Under the pieces are notes generated by a model, which was given only the letters and a program-made list of their open reading frames with translations, was not told the DNA's origin and searched no databases. Source: Grammothele lineata (lineage: Eukaryota; Basidiomycota; Agaricomycetes; Polyporales; Polyporaceae). Taken from it: a stretch of DNA of 64,000 nucleotides. The DNA lies in NCBI GenBank assembly GCA_002150815.3, contig NDFF03000005.1, forward strand, positions 124,001 to 188,000, given 5' to 3'. Made by a program: the position numbers and the translations under genes. Positions 23,546 to 34,931 of the stretch are shown one piece after another. How positions within the stretch are numbered: position 1 is the stretch's first letter; each line of letters starts with the position of its first letter.

Positions 23546-24894
23546 CTACGCGAGGCCCGGTCCGAACGCCTCCCACGCGAGAAAGCCTACACCCCAGGGA
23601 CCGACGCGGCCGAGGGTGCGGAGCGCGACTGTCATGCGGCGGCGCGCGGGCGATACCGACGGGTCGTGTGGACCGTGCGCGGGGTTGCGGAAGAACGAAC
23701 GGAGGCCATCCTGGCGCGCCGCGGTCAGGACGACGCGGAAGGGCCTGACGCGCGCAACCCCCGGGGCAATGCGCGCGTGGTTCACGGCTTTGCGCGCGGC
23801 GTCCCATGGGCGGCATACGAGCTCGTACGCGAGCCCAGCGATGGCGCCCCCCGCGACGAGCGTCATGGCGTGCACGACGCGCGGGGTGTGGCGGCGTACG
23901 GCACGCGTCCGCTTGTCGGCGTCTGGAGGGTCGTTCGCAAGGAAGTCGGCTGTGAGGGCCTTGGTCTCGACCGCGCAGCGACGCGTGACGTCGAAGATGG
24001 CGAAGAACAAAGCGAAACCTTGTGTATAGTAGCAGCGGGACCGAGCCGCGAGCGATGAGAAGGGGCGGAGAAGAGGGGCAGAAAGCTGGAGCCGGAGACG
24101 CACCGCAGATGTCCTTCGCGCACCCCCAGCCCCATCCGTCCCAGCCGCGACCGGCCATTTCGCCCACCTCCCGCATCCAATCGCGAACCTGACGCGCTTC
24201 GTGGAACTGATCTGCGCGGGCCATAGGCACCGAGGGCTCGGTCTTGAGGAACACTTCACGCCATGCGTCGTGCCAGCCTGTCGCGGCAGACGTGCCTTCG
24301 AGCGCGAAGCGCATGTTCTCCGCCGGGGCCGCAATAACCGCCTGTGTTCCACCGGCCGCGGCACCCGCTACTGCGGCGAGGGTCGTCGGATGGTCCGCGA
24401 GATGGGGCTCGAGGAGGCCAGAAACTTCGGAATATGTGGACCAAAGCACCACGCCGAGGAGACCGTTGACGAGCATGGGGGGAACGAAGTGTTTGGGTAG
24501 GACCGACCACTGCGATATGAGATGAACACTGTAAGTTCTCTCGGAGAAGGTACAATAGGAGACTGACACCATGTTCTTTGACCAGCCATGAGACATACTG
24601 TGGCGACAGAGATTGGCCGGGGCTATCGGCGAGGCCGCGAAGAGAATGCCATCCGCTGACTGAGAGGGCAGAAGAAAGGGCCGGTGTCAATGGCGATATC
24701 ATGTTATAAAGTTCGCGTCCAGGGGGCTGCCGACAGGGAGATGTTCCAGACCGCGATGACGCACCTTTGGACGGGCGGAAGAGACGAACAGGACGAGAGA
24801 AGTATAGGGCCAAGCTTCGCGTAGCAGTGCGGGCTAGAGCAGCGTAGAACGAGTTGGACTGTTGCTGCGTGCTGTCGTCATCTTTGGCCGACAT
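23546..24894 (-). CDS. Mitochondrial carrier (SLC25)-like protein
   Basis: Four minus-strand exons join in phase: 24894-24765, 24659-24568, 24509-24104 and 24018-23546 (366 residues). Hydrophobic helices alternate with short charged loops. Two loops recall the carrier signature PX(D/E)XX(R/K): APAENMRFALEG, a full match, and CRPWDAARKAV, a weaker one. LVNGLLGVVLWSTYSE, TTLAAVAGAAAGGTQAVIA and HAMTLVAGGAIAGLAYELV look like carrier transmembrane helices. SLC25 carriers exchange metabolites across the inner mitochondrial membrane. Only two of the usual three signature loops are clear, so this may be a divergent fungal carrier. Substrate is unknown. The second intron starts GTCAGT; this choice is needed to keep the frame. 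Confidence 0.7.
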
Positions 24895-26113
24895 GCAAAG
24901 ACGAGAGCATCAAGCAGAACGAGTCAGTAGAAGAGAACAAAGGACAACTCATTAAGTCCGCGTACTACCAGCCTGGACAACTGGCGCGGACCCTCGGCAT
25001 CTTACACGCGTCTATCTCCTCAGGGAGCACGTGCGTCAGCAGCAGGTATGTGCTTACATAAGTTCATTGTACAACTGGCAACGATCGGACCCCAGGCTGG
25101 CTCAAGCAAGGCTCAAGACACCTTGACTCCCCTGAACGTGCTGGCATACACTCACTTCGACCGCGTCGAGCCGGGATGAGACGATCGTTCCATGACGTAG
25201 TAGTTGTACTCGAGAATCGCGCGATGGAGCCGCGCTGAGGGCGCACAGACGCTTCACAGCAGCCTAGCTCCCGCGGATCATGATTGGTCGACGAGACAAC
25301 ACCCGCATCCAGCTAACCACACGGCGGTTATTTCAGCCTGTGTGTCCCCTGATCATGGTCCAGCAGCTCCTGTAACGTAAGTCAGAGCCAGAGTGCTGGA
25401 TCCAGGCCGTACGTCCGCGGCTTTCCCCGCAAAGATTTCCAAATGATCGAGGCTTCAGTTTGAACGGGTAAGATTAAGCCCAGACGCAGCGGTCAGCAAC
25501 CCTGGATGGAGAGTAAGGTTTGGATAGTGGATCGGCGCGTCGGGTATCAATAGTACCTCCATGGACTCCTCTGGGTGGCTCGCGGCTGTGCGATCCATCC
25601 CGGAATGGTCTAAATGCCTCGAGTACTACGTGAGGCAGTGCATGGACGAGGCGTGATGTATCGAGTAGGAAAGCGTAATGTAAGATCAGCGACCAGATCC
25701 CAACTCAAGCAACTCCCATGCTGCGATGATCCAGTGGGTTCTGGCAAACAAGACCATCGGTAGGCTCCCTTGGGTCATGTTGTTTACTGCCACCGATGAG
25801 TCATGGGCTAGCCTCCGAGCATTCAAGGTGAGGAGCTGATAACATGACTACGGGTGTGTCGTACAACTGAATGTAGCCCGCGTTGTCCCAGCCGGCAAGA
25901 GGTGCCTACAGAAGCAGGGTTTCCATGAATCTCCGGAACCTGCCTCATCTTCGAACCCGCGAACACTGGGTTACATTTGAAGGTCGGGTGCATAGACGCC
26001 ACAAGACTCTCGGCGCCCTCTGCGACGTGGCGGCGCCTGGCGCCTGACGTATCGCCCGATTCAACAACGGACCGGCGCCTGGCCGTTACGTTGGCTCTAA
26101 CCTCGTCTCCTCC
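24895..26113. other. Divergent intergenic stretch
   Basis: About 1.2 kb between the starts of the carrier-like gene (minus) and the ALKBH7-like gene (plus), so it holds both promoters. Frames are short. No repeat or RNA gene was recognised. Confidence 0.45.
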
Positions 26114-27276
26114 ATGCCCGCCTGCGCACTGCACGGCCCTGCCACGGCGTACAGGGCTGCATCGGCAGCTTCCTTGCGGGGCTTCAACCTTTCTCATCGC
26201 CGGAGGCCACTGAGCTCTCGCGCCGCTTCCCAACTCCTCGAGCGTCCCGATTTTGCCTTCTACCCTCACTTCTACTCGCCAGACGAACAACGCGTGTTGC
26301 TCAGGGCCGCTCTCAGTAAACTTGACGCGCAAGAAAGCCCAAAGCACAGGCGTAGGCGTAGAGACTATCTCCGCGCGCATATGGCACACCCCCGTACTGA
26401 CCCCTCGGATGCGGCTTCGGACCCGGTCCAAGCGGCGTTCCTGCCAGACGAGATGTACGACTTCCAAGAGGCGCGTCTTCAATTCCATCGCGCCTACGGC
26501 CTACTCGGCAGCTTGATCCTGACTCGTGTTGGTCACCCGACAGGGGCACTTCGACGGGGTGATTAAGCACTACCGTGAAATGACAGTCACCTCATGGCCG
26601 GAAGATTCACCAGAGGTCCTCCCACTGTTAGAGAGGCTCAAGGGTTTACATCCAGACACGGAGACTCAGACACACGTATTACACCTTGCATCGAGCGGCG
26701 CAATTGCGGTAGGGTTTACGCATATGTCTTTTGCTCTACTGAGTTTGCTCATCCACCCTATTCCCGCAGCCGCATGTCGACCATGTGGAGGCATTCGGGT
26801 GCGTCTACAGTTCCATCGCTTACTTACTGCGTGGCCCACATTCTACAGACTCCGGACGCTCATCTTCGTTTTCCTTGTTTAGTTCTTGGATTCTCGGCGT
26901 GTCCCTAGGCGACGAGCGGGCGATGCGCCTTGAGCACCGCGACGATCCGCTTAGGGACGCGTACGAGATGGCTTTGCCCTCAGGAAGCGTCTACCTCCAG
27001 AGGCGAGTGTCGCGTGCCCTCTCACGCGCTTCTTCTCCCGCGACCGCTAACAGCTCGTGGCAGGGATCATCTCCGATACAAATACAAGCACTCGATACTC
27101 CCGACCCCTACCGGTAGTTTACGAGACACGCCAGCTACAGGGCGTCAGCGTGTAAGCATAATGATTCGGGTAAGCTTCCAGGCCATGGGCCACTCCTCAG
27201 TCGCTTGCCGCATTCTAAGGTTATGTCTCACGCTGCACACGTTGGTTGGCAGGATCGTCTGCCGTCGTCGTTATGA
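26114..27276 (+). CDS. ALKBH7: ALKBH7-like 2-oxoglutarate/Fe(II) oxygenase
   Basis: Six exons join in phase: 26114-26470, 26544-26708, 26770-26798, 26883-27002, 27064-27169 and 27253-27276 (266 residues). The iron-binding triad of AlkB-type dioxygenases is visible: H176 and D178 in PHVDHVEAF, and H233 in YKYKHSIL. The arginine that binds 2-oxoglutarate lies in RQRVSIMIRD. GHFDGVI and FGSWILGVSLGDERAMRL match the ALKBH7 subgroup, mitochondrial proteins linked in animals to programmed necrosis and fatty-acid metabolism. The N-terminus (ACALHGPATAYRAASAASLRGF) could be a mitochondrial leader. Introns 26471-26543 and 27003-27063 start with GC instead of GT; only these sites keep both frame and conserved sequence. 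Confidence 0.88.
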
Positions 27277-27580
27277 GGCTGAGAACCACAAATCTAATCA
27301 TACACGCTATCTCATCGGATATATAATATGTGGACCTGTGGGAAGTTCAGATCGGTTAAGATGCCGGTCAGGGCAGGGGCAGGTGCAGCGCAGCGGACTG
27401 CAGAACCAGACGCAGCACAGTGGGCATTGAATCGTACGCCAGGCGCAGCACTGCGTAGGCACCCACGACGTATCGCTTTCGTGGATACCTGCCCTCGTGG
27501 CTCGGTCAGTAAGGCGCGTCCCTGTGGGTCCCAGGCCCCAACAGCCACCGGGGCTAGACAACGAGGGAGCTCAGACTCGC

Positions 27581-29780
27581 CTAGATCGAACGATAGAGTG
27601 CAGCGTGTGCCATATAGTATCCTCGTCCACGGCGAAGCGGCCGAGCGTGTCTTCGATTGCGCCCCGGACGCCAGACAAGTAGCCTACAATCCTCGATCAG
27701 GCCACCGATGAACGCCTATTAGAACGCGGACGGGCGGGGGGAACGAACGGGGTGGCCTCACCTCCGCGATGTGTGTGATGCGCAGTACACCCCAGGTCAG
27801 CGGCGCTGTGGAGGTCTTGTCAGGGAAGCGCAAAGAAGAGGTCTGGGGAAGGGAAAGAATCAACGCACGTAGCGTCAGCGTCCGCGGCTCGCCCGTGCTT
27901 GGAAACTGGGGCGGAGGGCCCAAGGACGACCGTCGAGACTCGGATGCCCAACGAGGTGAGAGCCACGCCAAGCAGCCCCGCCGCGGCGCGCGGCACGCCG
28001 TCACGCAGTGTTCCCCTGCCTGCACGCACCATGCGAAGCATCGTCGAGCGGCGTGCGGAAATGGGCGTGTAGTCCAAACAGTCAGTGTCAGCGCTCTTGT
28101 GACATTCAGGCGCGCGGGGACGGTGTGCCGGTCCGCAACGTGGACGAGAGACAGGCCAACACGCGACACTCACATGCGACTCTAACAGGAAGCACAACCC
28201 GTCCGGAGGCGGCCGAGAGCAGACCTGTGTAGTCCTCCACGAGCGCAAGAGGGGCCACGAGGCCCTCGCGGATGGTATCGGCCCATACGGCAGTGCCCAG
28301 GCGCGTACTCCCGGGCCCGAACGTTGCCGCTATCCAATGTGCAGCACACATGGGCGTGTGAAATCCAAAATGAAGGTGAAGGGAGTGCGAGCGGTTGTAG
28401 GCATGTACGTTTTCATGTCCGGTCGTTCGGTGGGGTAATCGGTAAGTTGGGGAGGGACGCGGGCACGGCCACAGATTCACACGAATGCGGGAAAGGGTAT
28501 GTCCACGACCGAGTGCACACGGGTGCGGATCGGAGCAAAGAAACGACTCGTCAGCGATGCCGAGGAACGCGCGGAATTGGAAGGGTTAAGGCGAGGAGGA
28601 CAGGGGCCCGGGCTGCGCAGGTGCCAGAAGAAAGGGCACTCGTACGTACCAATGCTCGCGTTCGCATTGCTGGCCCTGGACAATTGGGGCGGAGGAAACA
28701 CGAACGCCGCGGTGAGGTGAAGACGGTGAGTGACACAGTACGCGTCGATGGTCTCGAACGCGCGCGTACGGTGGGCGCGCGAGCCCATGTCGAGCACGAT
28801 AGGTGCGACGAGACCCCAGGGCGCGTCGGGGGCGCTCGGCGACCGTTTGATTCGCTGGTGCCACTCCTGTATGAGCTTCTCGCGAATGTTAGAGCGCGCG
28901 CAGCGGCAATGCGGAGCAAGCACGACCGTTCAGAGCGGCGAAGAAGGCCGCAAGAAGAAGCCGTGGCGCGCGGAGAAGCGGTCAGCGGTGCACCCAAGAA
29001 CTTCGTAGTTGATAAACGCTCACTGAGGAGGAGGACACCGTTGAAGTCCCGGTATAAGCATTATGAGCACCTTCGAGCGGTGCTATAGAGTTATCGGAGC
29101 ACAATGCAAACACGGTGTATCCGACCTGCGAGAATTTGAGGGCGGCGTTCCGCCCGATGTCTGCGCCAAGGATCGCGAGGAGAAGATATGCCCGATGAGC
29201 GCGGGCGAGCGGAAAGACATAGAAGGGTTAGCACGTGCACACCAGATGGCACACCATGTGCGGCGACGAGTGTCACCAAGGGCGTTGCTTGGAAGCACTA
29301 ACCGTCATCTCCGCCCACGATCAGGACAGCGCTCTCGCGGGGATTATGGACCTGGCAGGGTGGGAGCGCGAGGAGCGCGCAGAGACGGTGGTGCGCGATG
29401 GAAAGAAACACGTCAAGAAGTCGGTGCGCTAAAAGGAACAGACGCAGAGCGATATAAAGCAGTATGCTGAGGCAGTCGAGGAGGTTGATGCTGTTGAGGT
29501 TGCTGAGGGCGTCAGGGACTCTAGACCCAAGATCCCAGTATACTGTAGACAATTTGGAACAGCGAGGTGGTGGCACATGGTAGGACGACATCGTGTCTCG
29601 CTGACTCTCGAACTTGACGAGTGGGAGTAACTCCGGCGAGAAATGGAGTGTCGGACAGTGGTCGGAGGAGGGAAAGGAGACGAGCGAGCGCGGCATTTCA
29701 TGGACCCATAGTCTGCGCTCCTGCCCGGCGCTTATTACATTGGCACTGATGGGCGCGTATTGGTCTGTAAAGAACTGCAT
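27581..29780 (-). CDS. SDR-like NAD(P)-binding fold protein (DUF1776-like), possible C-terminal frameshift
   Basis: Eight minus-strand exons join in phase: 29780-29303, 29160-29071, 29022-28994, 28878-28650, 28329-28187, 28095-27907, 27842-27762 and 27715-27581 (457 residues). The start of a Rossmann fold is visible as SAVLIVGGDDDIGRNAAL, followed by FSQVGYTVFALC. Later segments fit a short-chain dehydrogenase layout: WGLVAPIVLDM, EGLVAPLALVEDYTGLLSAA, SGRVV, and LGIRVSTVVLGPSAP. The classical Tyr-x3-Lys pair is not obvious, so catalysis is doubtful; DUF1776 proteins in fungi have this character. Near 27675-27690 the frame changes: the expected tail (VRGAIEDTLGRF, ending SRRV at 27571) lies in another frame and would need two more bases. 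The 320-base intron at 28330-28649 may hide an exon. An alternative ATG is at 29591. Confidence 0.65.
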
Positions 29781-30330
29781 ATACTCGGGCAAGGTGCGGA
29801 GATGTTTATACTCCCGCGCGGGCCGCCCTCCGAAGGCGATTAGTTTCGAGTGAATTTCTGCTCAGAAGGTGTTCGGTCGAGGGGCTTGCGCGCAGCTGAT
29901 GCTTCTCAGACTTTCATACGAACCACGCTCCGTCTCTAAGCCCATGGATCATTCTCGGGGGTCGAGGCGCGGCGTCAGTGTCCACGATCCGCGCGTGTAG
30001 CCAAAGGAACTTGCTGCACAGAACGGTCCGTGTGGATCTGGGGTGCTATCTCCTTACTGGCTCTCGCGCAGGTTGGTCCCGGCAAGTGGTCTATAGCTAC
30101 GAACATTCCCGTCTCGAGGGATCCTATCTATGTGTTGTACAGGTCCGTGGAGGGTATAGTCTAGGCCGAGAAGGGCAAATAGGAATGGGACAGGATGCAA
30201 GGGATACAGATATCTACGATGTCCATGATGATGATCGCGGTGGCGTGATAGTCCGGAGGGTACAACAACGAATAGCGACACAGCAGTGTACTTTTGGCGA
30301 AGGGCCGGTCTCTCGACCACAGTGGTCGGT
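29781..30330. other. Intergenic stretch
   Basis: About 550 bases between two minus-strand genes. It should hold the promoter of the SDR-like gene and the end of the small Tudor-like gene. No gene is recognised. Confidence 0.45.
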
Positions 30331-30700
30331 CTAACCAGCTCGTGTGATGCTGTTGACGCTAGAGAGACTGCACGTAAGTTAGAGCATCGGCAGGAACGTG
30401 CGTGACACGGATCCACTCACGGCAGTTTGACGTTTTCGCGTGTTCCGTCGTCAAGTTTGATAACGACATAACGAAGACCCTGAATGTTCATACGTCAGCG
30501 ACGACAGAGAACCATGACTACCAGGCGCTTCATAATGCTCACCTCTATGGTTTCCGTGCTTCTCACAACACCGGTGTGTGTGGTGCCGCCCTCGAGAAAG
30601 AATACGCGGGTGCCGACCTAGAGCGGATGTTGTCAGTCCCAGAACGATGTCCGCGCTTGAGTGAGACTGGTGAGGGGATACGTACAGGGAAGGGTTCCAT
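30331..30700 (-). CDS. Very small Tudor/SH3-like beta-fold protein
   Basis: Four minus-strand exons join in phase: 30700-30686, 30617-30543, 30479-30421 and 30367-30331 (61 residues). The sequence reads as five predicted beta-strands: VGTRVFFLEGG, HTGVVRSTE, LRYVVIKLDDG, ENVKLPLSSV and a short end. This is the size and spacing of a Tudor- or SH3-like barrel, a fold often used for small binding modules. No specific family was recognised. An in-frame ATG at 30760 would add 20 residues (MLFDGRLHTNPRSLAPPTKV). The short start was preferred because the extension is of low complexity. The gene is easily missed because no exon exceeds 75 bases. Confidence 0.6.
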
Positions 30701-30760
30701 AACCTTGGTGGGTGGGGCGAGTGAACGGGGATTGGTGTGCAGTCGACCATCAAAGAGCAT

Positions 30761-31880
30761 ATCCTTATATACAAGACATAGCGCGCCACGGACCGGAACC
30801 GTCGCCAGCAGTCACGACAGAGTGTTGTAAAGGGGACGAGTCGAAGGGTCGCTGGAAAGGGGGTCAGCGCATCGAAGAGGAAACGTGACGGAGGGAGCGT
30901 TGGGTGTTGGGGGCGGAAGAGGCGCACCGGAGTATGACTGGGAATCGGGAGGTCGGTCTAGGCAGTGGCCCGTAAGGAATCGAGCGCATGCCCTACGAAG
31001 CAAAGGAACTGGCAGCCTGGATCCAGATCAGCAGATTTGGGAAAGAAGCTTCCCGAAAGAGAGCGGCTTCGCGGGAGGGGCGTAAGAGAGTGAGGGGGCG
31101 CGTCCCGAGATTCACACAGCAGATGAGACCACTGCAGGCAAGGTTCAGAGCGAAGCCGCCTATATGATGCCCACGCTGACGCCCCAGGGAGTGAATGGCC
31201 GGCATACAGTTTGTATGATAGCCTGCCATCGAAAAGGGCCGCGCCAGGGGGGCTGTTCTTGGGAATAAGAATGCCGGCAATATGAACCGCGCCCCCGGGT
31301 CGGTTGTATGTACCTAGGGCCAGCTGGACACAGGGTGCGCAGGAGAGGAAGGCGTTCTGACAAGCAAGAGAGCTGGGCGCGAAGGGCACGGCTATGGGCC
31401 GCGACGCGAATGAAATGCAAACCAAGATGAGCAGACAAAGTCCCGGCTAGGATCCAACATGCTGGGCAGGCGAGGGGCGCGGGTGACAAACGAACGAGTC
31501 CGACAAGACATGGCAGAGTGTGGCGGCCGCTGACACCCGCGCGGCGCGGTGCATACCCCGCGGCATCGCAGCCGTCGAGTGCTTGGAGCCGAGTGCTTGG
31601 CCCCACGCTCGTCGCTGGGGGCTGCTGAGGGCTGCTGATGGCCGCTGAGGGCTGCTGAGCGTAGGCTGCAGGACTCTGTGCTCGCCTAGTAGCGGGCCAC
31701 CAGCCCAGGGCCGTGCTCAACGCTGCGGTCGTGCGTACTCGGGCTCCGATGTTACGTAAACGCCCTTCTCCCAGCGCCTTCAGCGCTTCAGCCACAGCTC
31801 CGCCACCTCTCGTCCGCGTCTCCACTATCATGCCTACTGTCCACTCGAGATCTACCCCGTCCTCTGCTCCCCGCGCCGAC
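30761..31880. other. Divergent intergenic stretch with small repeats
   Basis: About 1.1 kb between the small Tudor-like gene (minus) and LST8 (plus). It contains two copies of a 10-base unit GAGTGCTTGG at 31577-31586 and 31591-31600, and a run of GCTGCTGAGG-like units at about 31621-31665. Large minus frames here (30958-31425 and 31160-32026) have no family support. The stretch probably acts as promoter region for both genes. Confidence 0.45.
31621..31665 (+). repeat. Short GCTGCTGAGG-type tandem repeat upstream of LST8
   Basis: Four imperfect units of GCTGCTGAGG or GCCGCTGAGG follow one another, about 220 bases before the LST8 start codon. They may be a simple-sequence array or repeated binding sites; no factor is known for them. 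Confidence 0.6.
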
Positions 31881-33536
31881 ATGTCCGTCATTCTTGTCAC
31901 CGGATCATACGACCATGAAATCCGCTTCTGGGAGGCATGGAGTGGCATCTGTTCCCGCACAATACCCAGGGCAGCAGAGTCTGGTGTGAGGTCCCTTCCC
32001 GTGCGCGCGCATCGCACCCCGTTCACCGATTGTCCTTCCTTCGTCTCCTAACAGCAAGTAAATCGCCTTGCAATATCGCCAGAGTGAGCGACGGGCCTGC
32101 AGGCTACGTTCTTCTCTTCCCTTACTCAACTTGACGCGCTAGCAAACGTCTCCTCGCTGCGGCAATCCATAAGAAGGCATACATCTATGAGATTGCTGCT
32201 GCACCGTCGGCGGGCCCGGTGCGTGCCCAAACCCCTGGCTCCATTGCTACGCACGTTCATTCATTGCCTATGGACACGCGGCTCCAGGTTGCGATATTCG
32301 AAGGTCACAACGGCAATATTACTTCCGTGTGCTTTCACTCTGAGGGCAAATGGTTAGTCACCGGAAGCGAGGATGGAACCATCAAAATCTGGGATCTCCG
32401 GTGCGTACCTTTTCCCTTCAAGATCTCTAGCCATTTCATAGCGCGTCTGTGGGTTCAGAAGTAGCAGTCACCTACATAGGAATTACGACAATGAGGCTCC
32501 GGGTACGCCCTTGCTTCTTTCCCCCCGCGCGTTATGCCGACACTCCCATCGCGTACAGTCAATGACGTGGTGGTGCATCCCAACCAGGGCGAAGTTATCT
32601 CATGCGACCAGGCAGGCCGAATCAAACAGTGGGATTTGTCGGAGAACATTTGTACGCACGAGCTGGTTCGTCCACTTCCTAGACTTGAACTTGGTCAAGA
32701 GGGGGGGGGAAAAGAACGGTGGGGTGGTAATTACGACGACAGGTTGATCATGACACACGGTTGATGTACGAGCCGTGCACTTCGACGATCCCGCTGTGCC
32801 CCCTGCACGCCCTAGAGAGATTGCCTATACGCTGACAAGATACTGACGACACTGTTCTAGACCCCTGGAGGTGACACGCCGATCCGTTCTATCAGTCTTG
32901 CTATGGACGGCTCCTGTCTCGTCGCAGGGAGCGTTAAGGTTCGGTGTGCCTCCCGGACGCAGCCTTGAGATCCTAACCAGTATGGTCCAGGGAAAGTGCT
33001 ATGTATGGAAAATCAACGAGGAGCGATCCGGTCTGCCGCGATTTCACCCGGTGACGATGTTCCAAGCTCATACGAAGTATCTCACTCGGCTGCTGTTAAG
33101 CCCTGATGTCAAGTGAGCGTTTTGCGTGCTTCTCAGTGGCTGCCGCTCCAACGATGATGTCTGCGCAGGTACCTCGCGACATGTTCTGCTGACACTACCG
33201 TCAAAATTTGGTCGATCTCGCAGAATTACGAGTTCAAAGTAGAAAATACGTTGCAAGGTCACCAAAGATGGGTATGGGATTGCGCGTTCAGCGCGGACTC
33301 CGCCTACCTGGTTACGGGTACGTCTGGCCGATCTTGCGCGTACATGCTCCTGCTCTCAACGAACGTAGCATCTTCCGATCATACCGCCCGTCTCTGGGAT
33401 ATGTCAACAGGGGAGACCGTACGACAGTATAATGGGCATCAGAAAGGTTGGCTCGACCGGCGGTTCTCAGTTCACACTCACTTAACGATTGTCAACAGCG
33501 GCAGTGTGTTGTGCGCTCCATGACGGGGCAGGCTAG
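31881..33536 (+). CDS. LST8: LST8, WD40 subunit of TOR complexes
   Basis: Ten exons join in phase: 31881-31985, 32054-32082, 32143-32400, 32480-32502, 32559-32665, 32861-32938, 32991-33112, 33169-33317, 33369-33446 and 33499-33536 (328 residues). The start matches the family exactly in style ([20 protein letters not shown]), so upstream in-frame ATGs such as 31749 were not used. Seven WD40 blades are visible, including [79 protein letters not shown], and [17 protein letters not shown]8 binds the TOR kinase domain in TORC1 and TORC2, which control growth and nitrogen response. Exon 4 is only 23 bases, exons 2 and 10 are 29 and 38 bases, and intron 5 is about 195 bases, so gene finders may break this gene. 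Confidence 0.95.
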
Positions 33537-34120
33537 CTTTGCACCCCGTTCTCCTCGTGTACTTACGCAGCGACCGACGGGTTGTTCTCGGGAGTCAACA
33601 TATCCAATTCTAGCAGTCATTTTCACAACACTGCTCTTTAGTTAGGAATCCCTCTGAACGGCTTCGGATGACGGACGCGTGCAGTACGTCATCAACTTCT
33701 GGCCCTGAATGTTCTTTGCGGAATTTGAGCACGCGTTCTTCTAGGCCGGCCACCGAAGGGGACGTTTGAGGGTCTAGAAAACAGGGACACAGAAGTCATG
33801 CGTGTCATCGGAAAGAACCCAAAACATCCGATCCTTGGAGAAGGTGAGCTGCGCTGCGATCCGATGACATCGTCGGTCCGATGGCGATCTCGCATGCTCG
33901 TCCGAGGCAGAAGAAGCCCTTTGAAGAAGCGGATTTGTTGTGACGCGCGAGGCGATGGCAGCAGAGTGGGAGCCGGCCCTCTGTCCCGAACGACATGCGC
34001 ACAATTGCTCTCACAGAACGTCGAACGAAACACGTTGCGCGCGACGATGGGGCAGCGACTGTCCCCTAGCACGTGTCGTGGTCTTTGTTGAGCCCTCGCG
34101 CACCAAAAATCCAGACTAGG

Positions 34121-34208
34121 ATGAATATACGATGAGAACGGTGACGCGCGCGCGCATACACGGAATGAATACGATGAGAAGGACGGCGAGCGCGTGCGTG
34201 TACGATCT
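34121..34208. repeat. Two-copy imperfect tandem repeat, period 44
   Basis: Two units, each starting ATGAATA, begin at 34121 and 34165. Both continue with a CGATGAGAA core and then a CG-rich run with alternating purines and pyrimidines. No function is evident. Confidence 0.65.
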
Positions 34209-34866
34209 TGACTTCGCTGAACGGATAGGACCGTGCGTTGCGAACATCGACGGGCCCAGACCTGACGCGTGTCGCGGTTCCTCCGAGGTTGAGCTTCACT
34301 AGCTGTGAAGCTTGAAGTGCGTCGCTGCGGCTTCGCGGGTCGGGATGCGGCGAGAGTCGCGGAACGGAGTGAGCTCCTTCTCCGATAGTCTTCTTCCGAG
34401 CGGAGGCACAGAAGCACATACAGATCGAATCCATTGACGTGGGGGCTGGTTGTTACGCGTGTACACATTTGGCTACGGGGGCGAGTCGAGACGCAGGAAT
34501 GGTTACAGCCCCTGTCCGGGGTAACTGACGATCATGAGCTGCTTCGTGAGACGTGCGGGGGGTCAGCGGATGTGCCGGTGCGACCTTCTGCATACAGTGA
34601 CGAAGAGGCTAGCGGCAGGACGTAGATTTAAGGGGAGTACAGAGCCATGTGTGGGGATAATCGTCTGGAGCGGGCTATCGTATGCAAATGCTGTTAAAGT
34701 TCGCAATAAAAACCTATTAGCGGCTATACTCGCGGCACTATCCACTGACCCCCTGTACGAGGCGTCGAAGGGCGTTTCTGGCATGCTCAAGGTGGATAGC
34801 CTGTCGGGAAGAAGCGGAATGAAGAGGGCTCCGCCGGAGTCCCGGCTTAGTCGGCTAGTCGATGTT

Positions 34867-34891
34867 CCTGAGCCGGGCCTGCCGGCTCAGG
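34867..34891. repeat. Perfect palindrome, 10-bp stem, 5-base loop
   Basis: CCTGAGCCGG at 34867-34876 is the exact reverse complement of CCGGCTCAGG at 34882-34891, with GCCTG between. It lies 32 bases outside the target duplication of the mobile element. It could be a cruciform-forming insertion hot spot or chance. Confidence 0.85.
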
Positions 34892-34922
34892 ACGGCGCGC
34901 GATGGCTGAACGCTGTCCCTTT

Positions 34923-34931
34923 GTCCGCTCT
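34923..34931 (+). repeat. 9-base target-site duplication, left copy
   Basis: GTCCGCTCT at 34923-34931 is repeated exactly at 36603-36611. The copies directly flank the inverted-repeat element. A 9-base duplication is typical of Mutator-like elements. Confidence 0.85.

Larger units (their letters stand above)
33537..34931. other. Intergenic stretch left of the mobile element
   Basis: About 1.4 kb with no recognised gene. A long minus frame (33692-34468, 258 codons) and another (34066-34434) have no family motifs and overlap a tandem repeat. The stretch also contains a perfect 10-base-pair palindrome at 34867-34891, close to the mobile element. It should hold the LST8 transcript end. Confidence 0.45.

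Noticed and set aside
31160..32026. 288-codon minus-strand frame over the LST8 start
   Set aside because: It overlaps the conserved LST8 first exon and lacks any motif.
33692..34468. 258-codon minus-strand frame, Arg/Ser-rich
   Set aside because: Low complexity, overlaps a tandem repeat, no family motif; likely chance in GC-rich DNA.
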